NCBI GenBank assembly: GCA_964544765.1 | Contig: CAZJDM010000027.1 | Coordinates: 1-35,014 of the forward strand | Source: CAZJDM01 sp964544765 | Lineage (GTDB): Bacteria; Bdellovibrionota_B; Oligoflexia; CAYFLR01 | DNA length: 35,014 nt | Reading direction: 5' to 3' | Shown here: positions 24,651-33,221 of the stretch, in pieces | Position numbering within the stretch: the first letter of the stretch is position 1 | How the letters are laid out: each line of letters opens with the position of its first letter | Notes under the pieces: model-generated | Seen by the model: only the letters and a program-made list of their open reading frames with translations | What the model was told of the DNA's origin: nothing | Database searches by the model: none | Position numbers and translations under genes: made by a program

Positions 24651-24707
24651 ATTGTGCGCTGGAAAGTGTGGTGAAAGATATTATCAGCGCACAATTTTGG
24701 GTTGAGT
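24651..24707. repeat. dispersed intergenic repeat, copy B, in inverted form
   Basis: ATTGTGCGCTG (24651-24661) and CAGCGCACAAT (24685-24695) are a perfect 11-bp inverted repeat with a 23-base spacer. The left part (24651-24672) on the minus strand equals the 22-bp core at 9808-9829 with one mismatch. The right part matches the downstream half of the same copy. It ends just before the SpoU methyltransferase ATG. Confidence 0.6.
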
Positions 24708-24712
24708 AAGTA

Positions 24713-25522
24713 ATGAAGTTTTTTGCAAAAAAATTTTTAAAACTATCGTCAGATATTCAGATAAAAAGAATATATAAATTTTTATCCGAAATTGAATTGA
24801 AATGGTCTGATGAAAAAATTCGTAGTGAGTTGATAAGCAATTTATTTGAGTGTATTGATTGGATTAAGTATCAAAACTCCTTGGATAAAGAAATTATTAT
24901 ATCTTTATCTAGCTTGACCAAGGTCAGTTCATTAGATGAATATATTGCCGTAGTTGTATTTTTTGAGCAATTATTAGGAATTAATAAAAGAGATGATCAG
25001 CTGATAATTTATCAACAAGATGGTAAACGCCCAATATCGTCTTCTATTCCTTTAAATCTGATTTTGTTGAATATTCGATCATCGTATAATGTGGGAGCAA
25101 TATTTCGTACTGGTGAATGTTTGGGAGTAAAAAAAATATATTTATGCGGTTATACACCTACTCCTCAAAATGATCGAACCTCAAGAACAGCTATGGGGAC
25201 CGATCAATTAGTAGAATGGGAACTGATAAAAGACCCTCTTCGATTACTTAAAGAGTTGAGAGATCGTGAGGTGAACATTTATGCTTTAGAGACAGCTCAA
25301 AGGGCCCAACTTTATAATCAAATAAATTACCCCCAACAAGAGTGTGCATTAGTGTTAGGTAATGAGACATTGGGTGTTCCTGCCCAAATATTAAACGCAG
25401 TTGATGAATTGATACAAATTCCGGTTTATGGCTGGAAAAACTCTTTAAATGTCGGTATTGCCGCCGGTATATGTGCTTACGAAATTAGACGACAATGGGA
25501 TGCCGGTAATTTTCCTAAATAA
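24713..25522 (+). CDS. SpoU/TrmH-family RNA 2'-O-methyltransferase
   Basis: 269 residues. The C-terminal SPOUT domain has all three SpoU motifs: motif 1 NIRSSYNVGAIFRTGE (about 114-129), motif 2 ALVLGNETLGVP and motif 3 IQIPVYGWKNSLNVGIAAG with the following AYEIRRQW. It binds SAM in the trefoil knot and methylates a ribose 2'-OH in tRNA or rRNA. The N-terminal 100 residues are helical and not assigned, so the exact RNA target is open. It lies directly after the dispersed inverted repeat and 27 bases before a large lipoprotein gene. Confidence 0.9.
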   Translation: MKFFAKKFLKLSSDIQIKRIYKFLSEIELKWSDEKIRSELISNLFECIDWIKYQNSLDKEIIISLSSLTKVSSLDEYIAVVVFFEQLLGINKRDDQLIIYQQDGKRPISSSIPLNLILLNIRSSYNVGAIFRTGECLGVKKIYLCGYTPTPQNDRTSRTAMGTDQLVEWELIKDPLRLLKELRDREVNIYALETAQRAQLYNQINYPQQECALVLGNETLGVPAQILNAVDELIQIPVYGWKNSLNVGIAAGICAYEIRRQWDAGNFPK

Positions 25523-25549
25523 CTCAAAAAGCTTGACGATATTATATTA

Positions 25550-27742
25550 ATGTGGTGTGCATTTTTAAAATATCAATTGGTATTATTTCTTCTTTTTCAA
25601 GCGATATGCTGCGTTAAACTGCCCTATAAGTCTACAAACAATAGCAAGTGGGCCCATAGTTATGGTCGTATATCCGTCCCACTGTCCAATGTTGAACGAA
25701 AATTATTAAATTCTATGATAATTGTATCCAAAGGCGGTGGATTAAAATCTTCTCCATCAATTTGGCATGATTCAACTTTTCGGAATCTGGTATATCATAA
25801 TTTGTATTTGCCTGTAATTACTCCCATTGATTCGATGTTTTTACAAAAAATTAAGGGAAATCAGAAATTAATTGGTTGTCAACCACCTGATCCTCAAAGA
25901 CCTTATTTAGTATCAATGAATTGTTCTCACCTTTATTATGATGCTTGCATTGAAAAGTTTCATGGAGTTTTTAGTACTAATGATAATACTGATGATCATA
26001 ATGATAAGGTTTATGAAATATGTTCATTATCTTTATTTTCATCCAAATCGCTGCGAAAAAACGATACAGATAGTCAGTTTTTTATCCTGCCTAGTAAATA
26101 TTCTCAACATTTAAATCAAAATGCTGGAATGAAAAATCAGGATGTGCAAGTAAATAATCAAAAGGTTGGTGTGAATCTAAAAAGATGGGAGAAGGATTTT
26201 ACTTTACTGGGTCGAATGTTAATTAATAATGAACCTAACCCGACTCAATATTTACAAGAGCTAGTTAAATCGGTGGTTAAGGGAGATGGTAGCGTTAAAT
26301 TAGTAACTCAAACCATTCAAAAACGATATGCGAGTGGTGATTCTACTCTTAATTGGAAAGATTATCTTTATGGTGTGCAAATAGTGTATGCATTTTCTTC
26401 TGGTGGGGTAAATAATATTGCTGATAGTCAGCTGGGATTGAGATTGGGATTAGGATACCTGATTGACTCTTTGCATTTTTCATATGACCCTCATACTGGA
26501 ATAGAATACCTGGCTATATTACCTTTAGAGTTTTTTAAGACAAATTGTTCGCAATCCTTTACCTCCCAATTGAATACTATATTTGATCAATCTAGTGTTG
26601 ATGGAACGATGAAAGACCGAATTATTCCTGTGGAAAATCTTTCTTGTAATGCTCCAATAGATGTTAAATTTTTAATTAACATAGAACCTCCAATTATACC
26701 CACCTTTAAATCATTAAGAGCTGTAGGTTTTGTTGAAAATCAGTCTTATGATGCTGGTTATGTAATTGCGGCCATTGAATTACAATATCCCAGTGTTTTT
26801 ACGATAAATGAAATTTTAAACAACCAGTATGATATTGGTACAAGCATTTTACCACCTTTTTATGTTTTGAAATCGTTTTTTGATCCTCAGAAGGAAACTG
26901 TTCCTACGGTATCCGTATTTGAGATGACCTGGTTGGACCAGAACTTTATTCCCCAAAATAGAATGGATGTATTATATACTGATCTATCATCGAAGCAGTT
27001 ATCCGCTCCTGCATATCATCGGGCCACAGGCTCGGTAATAGGATTGAAACTCAGTTCATCTAATCCTGGCTATGTCAGTATACTAACTATATTAGAGTCG
27101 TTTACAGAATTGTGTTTTAAGCAGGAAGAAAAGAAAAACACCTCGTCGCTTTGTTTTGATATTTTTTATTATTACTTAAGGCGGATCTTTCCATTAAAGT
27201 CGATCGACTTTTTAACTACTAAAACTTCTTCATTTGCTCTGGCTGATAAAATGCAAGATAAGTGTAGTAAAAAAATAACTGATGAATGTGCATATATGCC
27301 AGAAGGTCTCAAAGAATTTATGGAGAAAATATGGGGTGCAACGGTTAGTAGCTCATCCTTAAGAACTTCAAATACTTTTGGGCGGTCGTCTACCAGTACT
27401 GGTACTAGCTTTGAGTCGAGGGGAGATGAAGCGAGTACTTCTTCTGCTCCAACCAGAATTGATCATGAACCTGTTGTTTATGTTCCACCAGAGACAGAAG
27501 TTCGTGTTGGTCGCAAGAAAAATTTGCAAACCAGTTCGCAGGATCCTGACTCGGTTCCAAGGCAATCTTTTGAAGAAAATGATACTCAACCTTCCTCTTC
27601 GTCCAAAAAGAAAACCAGTGCGGCAAGAGCGGCAAGAACTTCAGGACCCAAACCAAACCAATTAGTGAGACCGCGTAAACCATCGCCTCCTAAGAGAAGA
27701 TCAGGTTGTTCAATTAATCCAGCTCGGCTTATCGAGGAGTAG
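25550..27742 (+). CDS. large exported protein with basic low-complexity C-terminus, possible lipoprotein
   Basis: 730 residues. A hydrophobic N-terminus (YQLVLFLLFQAICC) looks like a lipoprotein signal with Cys20 or Cys21, though the lipobox is imperfect. The middle (about 30-590) has scattered cysteines and strand-rich text but no family I recognise. The C-terminal 120 residues are low complexity: Ser/Thr-rich (GRSSTSTGTSFESRG), then basic and Pro-rich (SGPKPNQLVRPRKPSPPKRRSG). Such a tail could bind peptidoglycan, DNA or acidic polymers (inference). The stop overlaps the stop of the opposing small gene by 14 bases. Confidence 0.75.
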   Translation: MWCAFLKYQLVLFLLFQAICCVKLPYKSTNNSKWAHSYGRISVPLSNVERKLLNSMIIVSKGGGLKSSPSIWHDSTFRNLVYHNLYLPVITPIDSMFLQKIKGNQKLIGCQPPDPQRPYLVSMNCSHLYYDACIEKFHGVFSTNDNTDDHNDKVYEICSLSLFSSKSLRKNDTDSQFFILPSKYSQHLNQNAGMKNQDVQVNNQKVGVNLKRWEKDFTLLGRMLINNEPNPTQYLQELVKSVVKGDGSVKLVTQTIQKRYASGDSTLNWKDYLYGVQIVYAFSSGGVNNIADSQLGLRLGLGYLIDSLHFSYDPHTGIEYLAILPLEFFKTNCSQSFTSQLNTIFDQSSVDGTMKDRIIPVENLSCNAPIDVKFLINIEPPIIPTFKSLRAVGFVENQSYDAGYVIAAIELQYPSVFTINEILNNQYDIGTSILPPFYVLKSFFDPQKETVPTVSVFEMTWLDQNFIPQNRMDVLYTDLSSKQLSAPAYHRATGSVIGLKLSSSNPGYVSILTILESFTELCFKQEEKKNTSSLCFDIFYYYLRRIFPLKSIDFLTTKTSSFALADKMQDKCSKKITDECAYMPEGLKEFMEKIWGATVSSSSLRTSNTFGRSSTSTGTSFESRGDEASTSSAPTRIDHEPVVYVPPETEVRVGRKKNLQTSSQDPDSVPRQSFEENDTQPSSSSKKKTSAARAARTSGPKPNQLVRPRKPSPPKRRSGCSINPARLIEE

Positions 27743-27926
27743 TGGTAGAAGTGGGTTTTTCCTTAAAAGCATGACATTTGTTACCTGAAGTTTTCATTAC
27801 CTCTATTTGAGGATATTTATTTGATTTGAAATTAAATATTTTACAAGCATAAGGTCGGCTTGATTCATAAGTAAACATAAAATGAGAGCATTTTCGGCAT
27901 TGAATCGGTTGGTTATTTGTTGTCAT
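27729..27926 (-). CDS. small four-cysteine (zinc-ribbon-like) protein
   Basis: 65 residues from the ATG at 27926; the frame is open to 27962, which would add 12 residues. The pattern is CRKCSHFMFTYESSRPYAC, then IFNFKSNKYPQIEVMKTSGNKCHAF, giving CxxC, C and C ligands. This matches a widespread small bacterial family with a CxxCxHF...P..C..F.FKSK..PS..V..SSG..C.F pattern, of unknown function and sometimes mislabelled uracil-DNA glycosylase. The family recall is from memory. Its 3' end overlaps the large exported-protein gene tail to tail. Confidence 0.7.
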   Translation of the reverse strand: MTTNNQPIQCRKCSHFMFTYESSRPYACKIFNFKSNKYPQIEVMKTSGNKCHAFKEKPTSTTTPR

Positions 27927-27995
27927 GGAAATATAATAGCACACGATGGGTAGGTTTTCCACCCACCGTGGGTTGAATCATAAATAGATCATCAA

Positions 27996-28253
27996 TTACA
28001 TATTTTCATAATCATTATATTTATTTAAAGATGTTAGATTTAGTTCTAATTTGTCTATAGTAGAATTAAATTCTCTATCAAAACTTACTTCGAAATTAAC
28101 TTCTATAGCAATTAGAGCAGTTAATGCCATAGTTGCCGCCGAAGTGGAGTATTTTCTTAATAATAAAGCTCTTCCATCATAATTATTTGAACTTGAAATA
28201 CTATCGAGTATAACCATTTGATAATCTTCCCCATCAAGTCTTTGTTCTGTCAA
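27996..28253 (-). CDS. small hypothetical protein
   Basis: 85 residues with a TTG start, or 73 from the ATG at 28217. The product has no signal peptide, one moderately hydrophobic stretch (ATMALTALIAIEV) and an acidic, Asn/Leu-rich C-terminus. No ribosome binding site and no family are recognised. It shares strand and spacing with its small neighbours and may belong to the same accessory cluster. Confidence 0.4.
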   Translation of the reverse strand: MTEQRLDGEDYQMVILDSISSSNNYDGRALLLRKYSTSAATMALTALIAIEVNFEVSFDREFNSTIDKLELNLTSLNKYNDYENM

Positions 28254-28373
28254 ACTTCAATGCGCATATGCAACGGAATAAATAGTAAAAAATATATAAA
28301 ATGTAAAGAAAAATATTATTAATAATGTAAGTTAATGGTTAATATTGAATTAATACAAAGAGATATATGAATT

Positions 28374-28730
28374 TTAGTTTAGAGTTGTATTTTTAGGTGT
28401 TTTTAATCTTTTGGTTTTGTAGGCAAAATCTATATCGTCTTGATCTATTGGAAGGTCAGCTTCTATTTTATGTTTTAGGTTAATACATGTTTCATCAAGT
28501 AACTCGGCAGTTTTGGATTTTAATACATCAGTGGGAATACTTTTTATTACGGATTGCATCTCCCTTTTCTTTTTAATAATACCAAAAACTCTCTCAACAT
28601 TATTTCTAATTAACAATAGATTTTGATATCTAACAAATCTAAGTTCTTTGATAATTTTGGTCTCTTTGTCCTTAAATATCATATTTTCATTTTCACTTTT
28701 CGTTTTCATTTGAAACTCCCATAAAGCCAT
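28374..28730 (-). CDS. small hypothetical helical protein
   Basis: 118 residues, highly charged and predicted helical by eye (KDKETKIIKELRFVRYQNLL, NVERVFGIIKKKREM). It lacks signal and membrane segments and ends in a basic TKRLKTPKN tail. It could be a coiled-coil or nucleic-acid-binding protein, but no family is recognised. It is divergent from the PanC-like gene, and the gap between them holds a promoter with an overlapping inverted repeat. Confidence 0.6.
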   Translation of the reverse strand: MALWEFQMKTKSENENMIFKDKETKIIKELRFVRYQNLLLIRNNVERVFGIIKKKREMQSVIKSIPTDVLKSKTAELLDETCINLKHKIEADLPIDQDDIDFAYKTKRLKTPKNTTLN

Positions 28731-28818
28731 TTCTCATTGGAAGGGAATTGCAATCACTATGCCATTGTCTATTGTTCTTTTTAAGAATTTGATATTATTT
28801 GATATATAAGTAAATTGT

Positions 28819-28858
28819 CTGATTATTTGACACCTCAAATTGTCAAATATTTAATCAG
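28819..28858. promoter_or_regulatory. inverted-repeat operator overlapping a promoter upstream of the PanC-like gene
   Basis: CTGATTA and TTTGACA (28819-28832) are matched on the other side by TGTCAAA (28841-28847) and TAATCAG (28852-28858), with a 4-base insertion in one arm. The same DNA holds a plus-strand promoter: TTGACA (28827-28832), a 17-base spacer, TTTAAT (28850-28855). A repressor bound to the repeat would block that promoter. A GGAGG at 28940 precedes ATG-TTG-TAA at 28956-28964, a possible minimal leader ORF. Confidence 0.5.
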
Positions 28859-28976
28859 TTCAACAAATAGTGATGATCAGTCTGAATACGGTTTTGATAT
28901 GGAGTTATTATTCTGACCAAGATAGAGTTTATTTCAGTTGGAGGTTTGAAACGAAATGTTGTAAAATTAAATAGTT

Positions 28977-29873
28977 ATGGAAAAATTTGTTGAGATACAA
29001 TCCTTACAACATAAACTCAAATTAGAAAAAAACAAGGGTAAGATAATTGGTCTTATTACTACTAAAGGTTATATTCACAAAGGGCATGAAAAGCTGGTTG
29101 AAAAATTATCAGAAATTACTGATATTGTAGTAGTGTGTTTGGTACCTCATCCAATTAATCCTCTATCATCATTACATATTACAGACTATAGCGCTAATTT
29201 CAAAAAAGATATAGATAACCTATCTCAGATCAATCCTGATATTGTTTTTTGTCCTATAATTAAGGATCTAATTCATCCTGTTGATCAAAGTTCAACCATT
29301 AATAGTAAAAGTAACAGTACTATTACTAGTAAAAAGTTAACTATTAATAGTACTTTATTAGCCGCAGATAATCCCAATGATTTACCTTCAAATTATATTA
29401 GTAATTTTCTACTGTTTTGTATCCAATTGTTTAATATTGTCAATCCAGATTATATGATTATGGGACAGAAAGATTTTTCCAAAATAATGGTTCTGAAAGA
29501 TTTAATTAATATACTTCATTTTCCAGTTAAAATAATCACTCATCCCATGGTTCGAAATAAATCGGGTATTGCTTATAATTCACAAAACAACCAGCTGTCA
29601 GAAGAAAACCTCAAAGAATTAGCCTTATTTTCAAATACTGTGCAAGGTGCCGTTCATTGGTTTCGTTCAGGATTAACTGGTGTAAAAGAAATTTATGAGC
29701 AAATGGAAGAGAAAATTAAGAACACTCAAGTTAAAATACATAATCTTTCAGCGTTGTCAGGAGAGGATTATCATAGCTTAGGAAACAATTTAGTGGATAA
29801 TAGTTTTTTTCATATTATCTACAGTGTAGATTCTATTGTATTTAACGATTTTGTTTTCATAGATAAGAATTAA
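28977..29873 (+). CDS. degenerate pantothenate synthetase (PanC)-like protein
   Basis: 298 residues that follow PanC order: LITTKGYIHKGHEKLV (25-41) keeps the HxGH nucleotide-binding signature (His34, His37); QLFNIVNPDYMIMGQKDFSK (150-169) matches the LFN...P...FGxKD block; RNKSGIAYNSQNNQLSEE (193-210) stands where PanC has REx-DGLAMSSRN. The FVNPxQF motif is replaced by VPHPINP, the GHFxGV segment is lost, and MSSRN is changed. A Ser/Asn/Thr-rich insertion lies at about 105-127. PanC joins pantoate and beta-alanine with ATP, but with these losses activity is doubtful. Past the TAA the same frame stays open for 21 more codons. No close ribosome binding site. Confidence 0.7.
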   Translation: MEKFVEIQSLQHKLKLEKNKGKIIGLITTKGYIHKGHEKLVEKLSEITDIVVVCLVPHPINPLSSLHITDYSANFKKDIDNLSQINPDIVFCPIIKDLIHPVDQSSTINSKSNSTITSKKLTINSTLLAADNPNDLPSNYISNFLLFCIQLFNIVNPDYMIMGQKDFSKIMVLKDLINILHFPVKIITHPMVRNKSGIAYNSQNNQLSEENLKELALFSNTVQGAVHWFRSGLTGVKEIYEQMEEKIKNTQVKIHNLSALSGEDYHSLGNNLVDNSFFHIIYSVDSIVFNDFVFIDKN

Positions 29874-29935
29874 AGAAACGCGAATGTGGAAAATCTAATT
29901 CATCGCATTAAAGAATTCACTGAATTAGAAATAGA

Positions 29936-31609
29936 CTAGAGTTTACCGTCAATCAGAGCGATAAGTTCTTTATGAGTTGACCTAACTTTCATAAGGGCTT
30001 TCTCTAATCTATTCATACAATCATGTTTAAATCCTTCATCGTTTATTTCGGGTAAATTAATCCGAACATTCATAGCCGCTCCTTCAGCACATGTCAACAT
30101 ACAATGAGTACCTACTCCAACATCAGACGCGCAATTCGGATTACCATCCCTGGATACTTTTTCTAGGAGAGGAGTAATAGATAGAGTTTTCTCTAGTACT
30201 TCCAAAGGAACTAAAGTAGCTTGTTTGTTAGCTTCCATAATTGCTGTGTTTCTGACTGCTTTTTGTTCGTCTGTTTTCTTAGGTAAACTCATGGCATCCA
30301 TTACCGCATTAAAAGAATCAGTATCGCGATCGATAGCATCTAAGAACCATTTTTTTAAACCTTGTCCTTCAACGCCTACCTCTTCCATTTTTTTCCAGGC
30401 ACTTTGATGGTCTTTCTTTCCGTGAGTAAGATTGGATGCCATAGTGGCTAAAGACGCAGCAATACATCCACATAAGGCAGCTATAGAACCTCCTCCAGGA
30501 GCTGGAGCATCAGAAGCAAGTGTATCAGCAAATTGGCTCACATTCATATCAACTAATTTATCAGGAGTTTTAAAGCGGTATTCGACAATTTTATCATCAG
30601 GGTCAAAAGCGGATACATCATCCAATCCCATGGACATAATAGCGGTACGAACTAGTTCGTCTTCAGCAACAGCGGGCGATAATCCTTGTTTGGTGAGATA
30701 ATAACTTCCTGCTTCGATCATCGTTTGTAGTGGTACTAAACCCACGATCTCTGATCCCGTAGCTCTCATACCGCGCTCAGCCGCTTGTTTAGCTACACTA
30801 TCAAAAACTTCATGTACTGGCGTAACATCAATATCGGTTAAGTTCATGGTAATTTGGGCTCGGTTGTATTCGGGTATGATCCAGGCTCCAGCCTTACAAT
30901 GTTGAAATAGTCCTGGTATCTTTACAGGCTTGCCGTCGGGGTGACGAATAATTTCTCCATCAGGATAACTTTCCCGTTTAGATCGACCCGTCTGTCTAAT
31001 ATTAAAAGCGATATCACGAGCTATTTTTTTGTTAGTTGAATTGAGATTGATATTGTATGCAATAAGGAATTTTCTGGCTCCAATAGCTACAGCTCCAAAT
31101 CCAAGATCTAATGCTTCGGGTCCAGCATCGGGTTTCCATTCTTCTTTTCCAGCTCTGTCTTTTAGACCTTCATATTCACCTTTTCTTACATTTGGTAAAT
31201 TTTGCCATTCTGGCTTAGAGGCGGCAGACTCATATAAATAGGCCCAAACTCCGAGTTCTTCTCCCACTCTTTTGGCTAATTTTCGAGCTAGATCGGCGCA
31301 ATCTTCAAGGCTGACACCGGAAACTGGAACAAAAGGACAGACATCGGTAGCACCCATTCTGGCGTGTTCTCCTTTATGATTGCGCATATCTATTAATTCT
31401 TTTGAGGCTTTAATAACTTCAAAAGCTCCATCTACAATAACTTCCGGTGATCCGGCAAAAGTAATAACAGTTCTGTTAGTAGCCACACCAGGATCAACAT
31501 CTAATAATTTGACCCCGCTGACTTTTTCACAAGCTTTGGCTACGGTGTTATATACATCAGGGTTTACTCCATCTGAAATATTGGGTACACATTCAACAAT
31601 TTTATTCAT
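29936..31609 (-). CDS. ftcD: bifunctional glutamate formimidoyltransferase / formimidoyl-THF cyclodeaminase
   Basis: 557 residues, the full-length two-enzyme fusion. The N-terminal transferase domain starts IVECVPNISDG and carries DMRNHKGEHARMGATDVCPFVPV, which includes the catalytic His region, and later GLVPLQTMIEAG. The C-terminal cyclodeaminase domain begins near residue 355 with the family motif SDAPAPGGGSIAALCG. It takes the formimino group from N-formimino-glutamate (histidine breakdown) onto tetrahydrofolate and then releases ammonia to give methenyl-THF, in the cytoplasm. GGAG about ten bases before the ATG supports the start. No other histidine-degradation gene is in the window. Confidence 0.96.
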   Translation of the reverse strand: MNKIVECVPNISDGVNPDVYNTVAKACEKVSGVKLLDVDPGVATNRTVITFAGSPEVIVDGAFEVIKASKELIDMRNHKGEHARMGATDVCPFVPVSGVSLEDCADLARKLAKRVGEELGVWAYLYESAASKPEWQNLPNVRKGEYEGLKDRAGKEEWKPDAGPEALDLGFGAVAIGARKFLIAYNINLNSTNKKIARDIAFNIRQTGRSKRESYPDGEIIRHPDGKPVKIPGLFQHCKAGAWIIPEYNRAQITMNLTDIDVTPVHEVFDSVAKQAAERGMRATGSEIVGLVPLQTMIEAGSYYLTKQGLSPAVAEDELVRTAIMSMGLDDVSAFDPDDKIVEYRFKTPDKLVDMNVSQFADTLASDAPAPGGGSIAALCGCIAASLATMASNLTHGKKDHQSAWKKMEEVGVEGQGLKKWFLDAIDRDTDSFNAVMDAMSLPKKTDEQKAVRNTAIMEANKQATLVPLEVLEKTLSITPLLEKVSRDGNPNCASDVGVGTHCMLTCAEGAAMNVRINLPEINDEGFKHDCMNRLEKALMKVRSTHKELIALIDGKL

Positions 31610-31746
31610 AATATATTAACTCCAGAATGATTAAATATTAGCTATTTTTGAACTAAATATAGTTTGAACTAGTTGAGGATCGTATCAAAACATTTATTTA
31701 GAAGTCAAATGTATAGTTAAAATTATCAGAGTAAATTTAAAGGAAA

Positions 31747-33144
31747 TTATTGAGTGCAAGGCACACCATGGATTTTATATTGTTGTAATTGGAAGTCGGG
31801 GCTATGTAGTTGGTTGTGGCATTGTTGACAGACTTGGTAAGAATCATTACCAGTGATACTTATTTGAGTTTTACCTTTAGAGTTGACGTGATCTCTACCG
31901 GGTCCATGACAGGATTCGCATTGTACATCGGTCAAGTCTGGAGTTAATGATTGATCAATAAACCCGCCAGGTTTTTCAAAAGCCACAGTATGACAGGTTA
32001 AACAATCAGGATCGAAAGACTTATTTACGCCTTCTAAAGTATTAAATGCTTTGGCGTGTTTAGTTTTATTCCAGCTGGTCACAATATCTTGGTGGCATTG
32101 GGCGCATTTTTTCTGTCCGATGTATGGTCTGAAATTTAATCCACTAGTGTTTCTTCTTTGCATATTGAGTTTTCTTCTTTGCATACGAAGTTCTCTTCTT
32201 TTTGCATTTTTGTCGTGAATTTGATCAATATATCCTTGGTACCATAATTTTATATAAATGGGTGGTGTTAAGGTATCTGGTAATGGAATTATCTTATGTT
32301 GCCACTGAGTGATATTCATATTACTATCTAAGGATATATCTAAACGACCCATATGTTTTACCCACATTTCTGGAGTTAGGATCAAGGTGTTCCCTTCTTT
32401 AACTGGTTTTTGGAATTCGGGTTGAGATTTTAGTAATAAAATATTGACGTCCATAGAAAGAAAGGTAATCCTGTCACTGTATTCCGCGGTTGTTCCTAAG
32501 ATGATAAAGTGACCTTGACTCTTTGCTTCTCTTATCTTTTGGGCCAGAATATCTAAGTCGTTTAGGAGTGGATACTGATGAGAACCTTTTCCGGTAGATG
32601 GTTGCCTTTTGGGATCGAGCCATTGAAAATAGGAAATTTGGTGTTTTTCTCGTTTGATTACTTTTTGGGATGAAAAGTTATCGTTTTGCCAGTTACTAAT
32701 AACGTAGGGAAGCGGGTTTTTTAGTAAAAAAGGAATTCCATAAGCCAGGTCGGACCATTGAACGCCGATAGCATCGTATTTGAGTAATTTCATACCTGGG
32801 AGTATAAATTGAGATTTAAGATGATCACTGCCAAAATTACTGGATAATAATCCTCCGGTAGAAATTAATACCAATTCAGGATCAGTTTGGCGCAATTGTT
32901 CAATAACCGCGGCCTGAGTTTGAATTCCTCCTAACTGTGCTTCGGGATTACATCCACAAGGTTCCAGATTGCCATCTAAGTTTCCGGAGTAGATTATTGT
33001 TAGATCAGGAGAAATCTGTGAAGCTGGTGAGAACTGGGTTTGTAATTGAAACTTTTCTCGTCTTTTACAATTGTATATAGAATATATAGAGAGTATTAGT
33101 AGTAGGAGAAATAAAAATTTTTTAAATTTTAGTAAGCATTTCAT
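31747..33144 (-). CDS. degenerate metallophosphatase-like lipoprotein with a multihaem c-type cytochrome domain, truncated
   Basis: 465 residues. N-terminal hydrophobic segment with possible lipidated Cys26. Residues 48-300 resemble the metallophosphatase/5'-nucleotidase fold variant with YSGNLDGNLEPCGCNPEAQLGGI. The DxH and GNHE ligands are missing (STGGLL and GVQWSDLAYG in their place), so this part is probably not catalytic. An Arg/Met/Gln-rich linker (RRELRMQRRKLNMQRR) leads to a cytochrome domain with four CxxCH haem sites: CAQCH, CLTCH, CESCH and CQQCH. The protein ends HGVPCTQ and stop, exactly where a fifth CxxCH would be completed. It should be a periplasmic or outer-surface electron carrier. 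Confidence 0.85.
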   Translation of the reverse strand: MKCLLKFKKFLFLLLLILSIYSIYNCKRREKFQLQTQFSPASQISPDLTIIYSGNLDGNLEPCGCNPEAQLGGIQTQAAVIEQLRQTDPELVLISTGGLLSSNFGSDHLKSQFILPGMKLLKYDAIGVQWSDLAYGIPFLLKNPLPYVISNWQNDNFSSQKVIKREKHQISYFQWLDPKRQPSTGKGSHQYPLLNDLDILAQKIREAKSQGHFIILGTTAEYSDRITFLSMDVNILLLKSQPEFQKPVKEGNTLILTPEMWVKHMGRLDISLDSNMNITQWQHKIIPLPDTLTPPIYIKLWYQGYIDQIHDKNAKRRELRMQRRKLNMQRRNTSGLNFRPYIGQKKCAQCHQDIVTSWNKTKHAKAFNTLEGVNKSFDPDCLTCHTVAFEKPGGFIDQSLTPDLTDVQCESCHGPGRDHVNSKGKTQISITGNDSYQVCQQCHNQLHSPDFQLQQYKIHGVPCTQ

Positions 33145-33221
33145 AATTTTTAAACTTGGGTGAAGGTTTTATATATAACATAATTATACCGGATTATACC
33201 GGTTATTGGATTTTATACCAG

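Noticed and set aside
27368..27683. Overlapping frames on both strands over the end of the large exported-protein gene
   Set aside because: They arise from the low-complexity Ser/Thr/Lys/Pro tail and have no ribosome binding sites or recognisable motifs.
30225..31241. Several plus-strand frames opposite the formiminotransferase gene
   Set aside because: The minus-strand ftcD product is complete and unmistakable; these are shadows.
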